From NCBI GenBank assembly GCA_963851105.1, contig CAWKNP010000012.1, positions 62,001 to 126,000 on the forward strand: a stretch of 64,000 nucleotides of DNA, in the 5' to 3' direction. Below, one piece after another: positions 59,954 through 64,000 of this stretch. The notes beneath the pieces were generated by a model. That model saw only the letters and a program-made list of their open reading frames with translations. It was not told where the DNA came from and searched no databases. The DNA is from DATARN01 sp963851105. GTDB lineage: Bacteria > Actinomycetota > Acidimicrobiia > Acidimicrobiales > Palsa-688. A program made the translations under genes and the position numbers. Numbering within the stretch: the stretch's first letter is position 1; the number at the start of each line of letters is the position of its first letter.

Positions 59954-60748
59954 GTGGCGACGAGGATGCGGGTCCGGCGGGAACCGCCCGTCTTTCGCCG
60001 GGTGGCGGTGCGCCGGGTCGAAGCCGCCGGCGCTCGCCTGGTTCGCGTCACCCTCGCGGGGACCGAACTGGCGGGCTTCGCGGTCGACCTCCCCGGCGCC
60101 AGTGTCCGCCTCCTTCTGCCCTCGCCGGGCGCAACCGACCTGGTAGTGCCGACCTGGCGGGGCAATGAGTTCCTCCTCCCCGACGGTCAGCGACCGGTCA
60201 TCCGGACCCTGACGCCGCTGCGGGTCGCCACCGGCACGCTCGAGTTGGAGGTTGCGATCGTCATACACGGGAACGGACCCGCGTCACAGTGGGCGGCGAC
60301 GGCCGCGCCGGGCGATGTCGTCGCCGTCTCCGGCCCTGGCCGCGGCTACTCGATCGCCGAGGAGGCGCCCGCCTTCCTTCTGGTGGGCGACGAGAGCGCG
60401 CTGCCTGCAATCGGACAACTGTTGACCGCCCTGCCGCCTGCGAGCCCCGTCGAGGTGCACGTCGAGTTGGCGGATCCCGCCGGTCGCATTCCCCTGCCCC
60501 GACAAGGTCCCACGACCCTCGCCTGGCATGACCTGGCCCCGGGCTCGGCACCTGGCGCCACCCTGATCGCGGCCGTGCAGCAAGCGGAGATCGTCCCGGG
60601 CACGCAGATCTGGGCGGCGGGCGAGGCGGCGGCCATGCAACGCATCCGCCGCCACCTGTTCGAGGACCGGGGCCTGACCCGGGCCCAGGCGACGGTGCGG
60701 GGGTACTGGAAGGCCGGCCGGGGTGGCGACGACCCCGACGATGGCTGA
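59954..60748 (+). CDS. siderophore-interacting FAD ferric reductase (SIP)
   Basis: The 264-residue protein has an FAD-binding domain with RPVIRTLTPLR and a C-terminal NAD(P)-type domain with LLVGDESALPAI, WAAGEAAAMQRIRRHL and a final RGYWKAGRGG, all hallmarks of the SIP family that releases iron from siderophores. The start is the GTG at 59954. It is likely co-transcribed with gadB and the GNAT gene. The nearby metal importer suggests this block is concerned with metal acquisition. Confidence 0.9.
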   Translation: MATRMRVRREPPVFRRVAVRRVEAAGARLVRVTLAGTELAGFAVDLPGASVRLLLPSPGATDLVVPTWRGNEFLLPDGQRPVIRTLTPLRVATGTLELEVAIVIHGNGPASQWAATAAPGDVVAVSGPGRGYSIAEEAPAFLLVGDESALPAIGQLLTALPPASPVEVHVELADPAGRIPLPRQGPTTLAWHDLAPGSAPGATLIAAVQQAEIVPGTQIWAAGEAAAMQRIRRHLFEDRGLTRAQATVRGYWKAGRGGDDPDDG

Positions 60749-61208
60749 ATCGGTGGCCACCTTCGAGGTCCGCACAGCCGACGAGTCAGACAAGGCGACA
60801 CTGCAAGGCCTTTTTCGGCGATCGTCACTGTCCAACGAAGGTGATCGGGCCATCCTGCTCGCCCACCCCGATGCTCTTGTGTTCGCCGACATGGCGGTGA
60901 ATGAGGGCCGGACCCGGGTGGCCACCGTGGGCGCCGACACTGTGGGCTTCGTCACCCTTGTCATGGCGGAGGCGGCGGCGGAAATCGACGACCTGTTCGT
61001 CGAGCCCGACTGGATGGGCCACGGGGTCGGGCGGCTGCTGGTGGCCGACGCCGTTGCGACGGCCCGCGCCAAGGGCTATCGCCGCCTCGAAGTGATCGCC
61101 AATCCCCACGCCCTCGCCTTCTATACCAAGGTCGGATTCGCCTTCGACGGTGACGTCGAGACCCGATTCGGGCCGGCGCGCCGTCTCTTCCTCGACCTCG
61201 GGCTCTAG
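60741..61208 (+). CDS. GNAT N-acetyltransferase
   Basis: The 155-aa enzyme has the acetyl-CoA loop (HGVGRLLVADAVATARAKG) and the closing NPHALAFYTKVGFAFDG segment of GNAT proteins. The ATG at 60741 overlaps the end of the SIP gene by 8 bp; an upstream GTG at 60723 is also in frame. Substrate is unknown. Acetyltransferases can be associated with siderophores, but this is not demonstrated here. Confidence 0.85.
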   Translation: MAESVATFEVRTADESDKATLQGLFRRSSLSNEGDRAILLAHPDALVFADMAVNEGRTRVATVGADTVGFVTLVMAEAAAEIDDLFVEPDWMGHGVGRLLVADAVATARAKGYRRLEVIANPHALAFYTKVGFAFDGDVETRFGPARRLFLDLGL

Positions 61209-61229
61209 CGAGCACCACCGGGTTGCGAA

Positions 61230-61244
61230 TGGGAATCGTTCTCA
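61230..61244. promoter_or_regulatory. Zur/Fur-like operator before the metal importer
   Basis: TGGGAATCGTTCTCA is a near-palindrome of the form TGRGAAY-N-RTTCYCA and resembles actinobacterial Zur boxes. It ends 15 bases before the znuA-like ATG, a good position for repression by zinc-bound Zur. Confidence 0.6.
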
Positions 61245-61259
61245 ACTAGTCTGGCCTCC

Positions 61260-62189
61260 ATGCGCAAGGGAGCGGCGGCAACGGTGGCGGTGGTCCTCTC
61301 GCTGGCGGCGTGCTCGAGCTCCTCGCCCGCCACGACCGCTTCCCACGCGGGCGCCGCCGCCAAGACGTTGAACATCGTGGCCGGTGAGAACTTCTGGGGG
61401 AGCATCGTCTCCCAGCTGGCCGGCAAGGCCGGGAACGTGAACAGCGTGATCTCCGACCCCAACGCCGATCCCCATAACTACGAATCGAGCTCGGAGGGCG
61501 CCCGGGCCTTTGCCGGCGCCGACTACGTCGTCTTGAACGGCGCCGGCTACGACTCGTGGGCCAACAAGCTTCTATCGGGAAATCCCAACTCGAAGCGGAC
61601 GGTGCTCTCGGTGGCCGATCTGCTGGGGAAGAAGGAGGGCGACAACCCTCACTTCTGGTACAACCCGGACTACGTCGCCAAGGTCACCGATCGGATCCAA
61701 TCCGATCTGACGAGATTGGACCCGGCCGACGCAAGCTACTTCGCCGCCCAGCGAGCGGTGTTCGACACAGCCATGCGCCCCTACGGGAGCGCGTTGGCGG
61801 CGATCAAGGCCACCTACCCGGGCACGCCGGTGGCATCGACCGAATCCATCGTGGTCTACCTGGCCCAGTACCTGGGCCTGGACCTGATCTCGCCGCCGGA
61901 GTTCATGCAGGCGGTCTCGGAGGGGAATGACCCGCCGGCGGCGGCGGTTGCCCTGTTCCAGCAGCAGATCACCACCAAGCAGGCGAGGGTGTTGTTGTAC
62001 AACCGCCAGACGTCGACGGCCGTCACCACCAACGTGAAAAACCTGGCCGGCCGAGCGGGCGTTGTCACGGTCGCGGTGACCGAGACCGTCGACCCTCCGG
62101 GGGCGACCTTCGAGCAGTGGTTCACCGGCGAGCTGGCTTCCCTGGACGCGGCGTTACGCGCCGCCAAAGCCAGCGGCCAAAAGCCATGA
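61260..62189 (+). CDS. znuA: ZnuA-type metal-binding lipoprotein
   Basis: The 309-residue protein has a lipoprotein signal (LAAC) and a cluster A-I (ZnuA/TroA) fold: IVAGENFWGSIVSQLAG, DPHNYESS with the first metal His, HFWYNPDYVAK with the second, and STESIVVYLAQYLGLD. It probably captures Zn(II) (Mn(II) possible). A His-rich loop, typical of ZnuA, is absent, but the ATPase subunit has one. A Zur-like box lies immediately upstream and the stop overlaps the ATPase gene start (ATGA). Confidence 0.88.
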   Translation: MRKGAAATVAVVLSLAACSSSSPATTASHAGAAAKTLNIVAGENFWGSIVSQLAGKAGNVNSVISDPNADPHNYESSSEGARAFAGADYVVLNGAGYDSWANKLLSGNPNSKRTVLSVADLLGKKEGDNPHFWYNPDYVAKVTDRIQSDLTRLDPADASYFAAQRAVFDTAMRPYGSALAAIKATYPGTPVASTESIVVYLAQYLGLDLISPPEFMQAVSEGNDPPAAAVALFQQQITTKQARVLLYNRQTSTAVTTNVKNLAGRAGVVTVAVTETVDPPGATFEQWFTGELASLDAALRAAKASGQKP

Positions 62190-63082
62190 CCGAGCTCATG
62201 GCCGCAGGCTCCCCGGCCACCACCATGGCCGATCGCCTCCGGCGGCACACCGCGCCGGTGGTCGAAGCGCACGACCTGGCCGCGGCGTATCGCCGCGCCC
62301 CGGTGTGGTCGCGGGCCACCTTCGACATCGCCCCCGGGGAGTTCGTCGGCATCCTCGGTCCCAACGGCGCTGGCAAGTCCACCCTCTTCCGGATGCTCCT
62401 CGGGCTGTTGAAGCCCGCCGGGGGCACCCTTGCGGTGCTCGGTGAGCCGCCGCAGCGGGGCAACCCCTGCATCGGTTACGTGCCCCAGCGCCGGCCCATC
62501 GACCCAGATCTGCGCCTGGCGGGGGTGGAGTTCGTCAAGCTCGGCCTCGACGGTCACCGCTGGGGCACCGGCCTACCGGGCGGGCGCACCGACCGCGACC
62601 GGCGGGTCGCCGACGCGGTGGTCGCGGTCGGTGCCGAGTCCTACGCCGACCACCCGGTTGGAACCCTCTCAGGCGGCGAGCTGCAGCGTTTGAGCCTGGC
62701 CCAGGCGATCATCAGCTCGCCGCGGCTGCTGTTGCTCGACGAACCGCTGGCCAGCCTGGACGTCCGCAACCAGATGGCGGTCGCGGGCCTGGTGGCGTCG
62801 CTCGCCCAGCTGCGGGACATCGCGGTGCTGCTCATCGCCCACGACGTCAACCCGCTGCTGCCGGTCCTCGATCGCGTCATGTATATCGCCCGGGGCCGGG
62901 TCACGATCGGCACACCCGACGAGGTGATCACTTCGGAGCACTTATCGGACCTGTACGAGGCGCCCGTCGAGGTGGTGACCGACAGCCGGGGGCGGCGCTT
63001 CGTGGTGGGCCTTGACGACGAGTGCGCCCATCCGCACAGCGACCACACGCATCACGATCACGGCCCTGAGGATCCCTGTTGA
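62186..63082 (+). CDS. znuC: ZnuC-type metal ABC ATPase with His-rich tail
   Basis: The 298-aa ATPase has GPNGAGKST (Walker A), YVPQRRPIDPD, LSGGELQRLSLA and LLLLDEPLASLDVR, with the C-terminal region ending in a His-rich tail with HPHSDHTHHDH. Metal importers of this family often have such tails for metal sensing. The ATG at 62186 overlaps the znuA stop, and its stop overlaps the permease start (TTGA). Confidence 0.9.
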   Translation: MTELMAAGSPATTMADRLRRHTAPVVEAHDLAAAYRRAPVWSRATFDIAPGEFVGILGPNGAGKSTLFRMLLGLLKPAGGTLAVLGEPPQRGNPCIGYVPQRRPIDPDLRLAGVEFVKLGLDGHRWGTGLPGGRTDRDRRVADAVVAVGAESYADHPVGTLSGGELQRLSLAQAIISSPRLLLLDEPLASLDVRNQMAVAGLVASLAQLRDIAVLLIAHDVNPLLPVLDRVMYIARGRVTIGTPDEVITSEHLSDLYEAPVEVVTDSRGRRFVVGLDDECAHPHSDHTHHDHGPEDPC

Positions 63083-63969
63083 GCCGCGGAAGCGTCCTGG
63101 CGGGCATCTCCACGCCCACTCCGTCGTGGAACCTGGTCAACGACTGGCACCAGCTGTTCGCCTACCCGTTCATGCGCCACGCTTTCGTGGCGGGCACCAT
63201 CGTGGCGCTGCTGGCCGGCGTCGTCGGCTACTTCGTCGTGCTGCGCCAGTCGTCGTTCGCGGCCCACGCCCTGTCGGAGATCGGCTTCGCCGGCGCCAGC
63301 GGCGGCGTGGCCTTCGGCTTCAGCGCCGTTTACGGACTCCTCGGAATGAGCCTTCTGGGAGCCGCCGTGATCGGCCTGCTGGGAAAACGCCTGCGCGGCC
63401 GCGACGCCGCCATCGGCACGGTGCTGGCGTTCTCGCTGGGCCTGGGCTCGTATTTCCTGACCCGGTACAAGGGCAACGCCAGCGGCGCTTTCGGGCTGCT
63501 GTTCGGCCAGATCCTCGGGATCAGCGTGCGCGACGTGTGGTTCGTCGCCATCGCCGCGGCTCTCACGCTGGCGGTGATGGCGGCCGTCTACCGCCCGCTG
63601 CTGTTCGCGTCCCTCGACGAGGATGTCGCCGAGGCACGAGGCGTGCCCGTGCGTGCGCTTTCCGTCGCTTTCTTCGTCCTGCTGGCGGTGGCAGTCACCG
63701 CCGCCGTGCAGGTGGTCGGGGTGTTGCTGATCTTCAGCCTCCTCGTCACACCCGGTGCCATCGCCGACCGGCTGTGCCGCACGCCGGGGCGGGCGATTGG
63801 GTTGTGCGTCGCGGTCTCGCTGATGCTGGTGTGGGTCAGCCTGACGATCACCTACTACAGCCGTTTTCCCGTCGGATTCCTCATCGCAACGCTGGCATTC
63901 GGCGCCTACCTGGCGGCGCGCCTCGCCACCCGGGCGCCGAGCGGCCGAAGAGCCATGAACACAAACTAA
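63079..63969 (+). CDS. znuB: ZnuB-type metal ABC-3 permease
   Basis: The 296-residue membrane protein has seven to nine helices, beginning with an extracytoplasmic tail and FMRHAFVAGTIVALLAGVVGYFVVLRQSSFAAHALSEIG-like ABC-3 features (only partly quoted here as FVVLRQSSFAAHALSE). The later GVLLIFSLLVTPGAIA segment is typical of the family. The TTG start overlaps the znuC stop. The remaining 31 bp of the window, after the stop, show no further gene. Confidence 0.88.
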   Translation: MSRGSVLAGISTPTPSWNLVNDWHQLFAYPFMRHAFVAGTIVALLAGVVGYFVVLRQSSFAAHALSEIGFAGASGGVAFGFSAVYGLLGMSLLGAAVIGLLGKRLRGRDAAIGTVLAFSLGLGSYFLTRYKGNASGAFGLLFGQILGISVRDVWFVAIAAALTLAVMAAVYRPLLFASLDEDVAEARGVPVRALSVAFFVLLAVAVTAAVQVVGVLLIFSLLVTPGAIADRLCRTPGRAIGLCVAVSLMLVWVSLTITYYSRFPVGFLIATLAFGAYLAARLATRAPSGRRAMNTN

Positions 63970-64000
63970 TCTGTGCATGTGTTGATTGATCCCGCGGTGC

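Noticed and set aside
1..64000. Prophage, insertion sequence or integrative element
   Set aside because: No transposase, integrase or phage genes and no flanking direct repeats were seen. The window looks like ordinary chromosome.

Overview
The window is GC-rich DNA (roughly two thirds G+C by eye) from an actinobacterium. An uncultured or poorly studied Acidimicrobiia-like soil or water lineage is my best guess, but no rRNA is present to place it. Actinobacterial hallmarks are an FhaA start next to tRNA-Leu(CAG), a mycothiol-type maleylpyruvate isomerase fold, an F420-type Ddn-like oxidoreductase, group II truncated haemoglobin, a DevR/DevS-like pair and LAxTG-type surface anchors. No transposase, integrase, phage gene or CRISPR array is visible, so the region looks chromosomal and resident.

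Layout. 0-4 kb: fhaA start (minus), tRNA-Leu, a zinc-ribbon/Tim44-like membrane protein, an orotate-PRTase-like enzyme and a Tat-exported sugar-type binding lipoprotein. 4-15.4 kb: two convergent repeat-built surface proteins, one of 2785 aa and one of 819 aa, that share the same roughly 108-residue Ig-like repeat and end in LAFTG or LSFTG anchors. 15.4-18.4 kb: cell-wall enzymes (L,D-transpeptidase and M15 peptidase, divergent) and two lipoproteins. 18.5-21.4 kb: a compact exosortase-like cluster (membrane protein, 51-aa LAATG peptide, exosortase-family protein, secreted protein with a C-terminal anchor). 21.4-25.3 kb: an unknown 637-aa protein, UDP-GlcNAc 2-epimerase and a sulfotransferase. 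25.3-30.1 kb: a leftward branched-chain amino-acid-type ABC operon (livK-H-M and a fused livG-livF). 30.2-36 kb: a GT39-like membrane protein and two processive GT2 glycosyltransferases. 36-46.9 kb: metabolic and housekeeping genes, including a fused glycyl-tRNA synthetase and a PadR operon. 46.9-53.7 kb: GlbO, a DrrAB-type ABC exporter, a lysozyme-like lipoprotein, VOC, AraC, a WS/DGAT-like acyltransferase and a cupin.

53.7-58.5 kb looks like a hypoxia/redox-stress island: ferritin-like protein, PPOX flavoprotein, DevS-like kinase, DevR-like regulator and DoxX protein. Four matches to a GGGACC-TTT-GGCCC-type box occur as two tandem pairs with an identical 21-bp pitch, and a fifth, weaker match precedes the PPOX gene. 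58.5-64 kb holds glutamate decarboxylase, a siderophore-interacting ferric reductase, a GNAT and a znuABC-type metal importer behind a Zur-like operator.

The glycosyltransferases, WecB, exosortase and anchored repeat proteins plausibly act together in building the cell surface. Four genes (15.4-16.3, 31.7-33.6, 44.0-45.3 and 45.4-46.6 kb) each read coherently only if one frameshift is assumed. Assembly indels are a serious possibility there.
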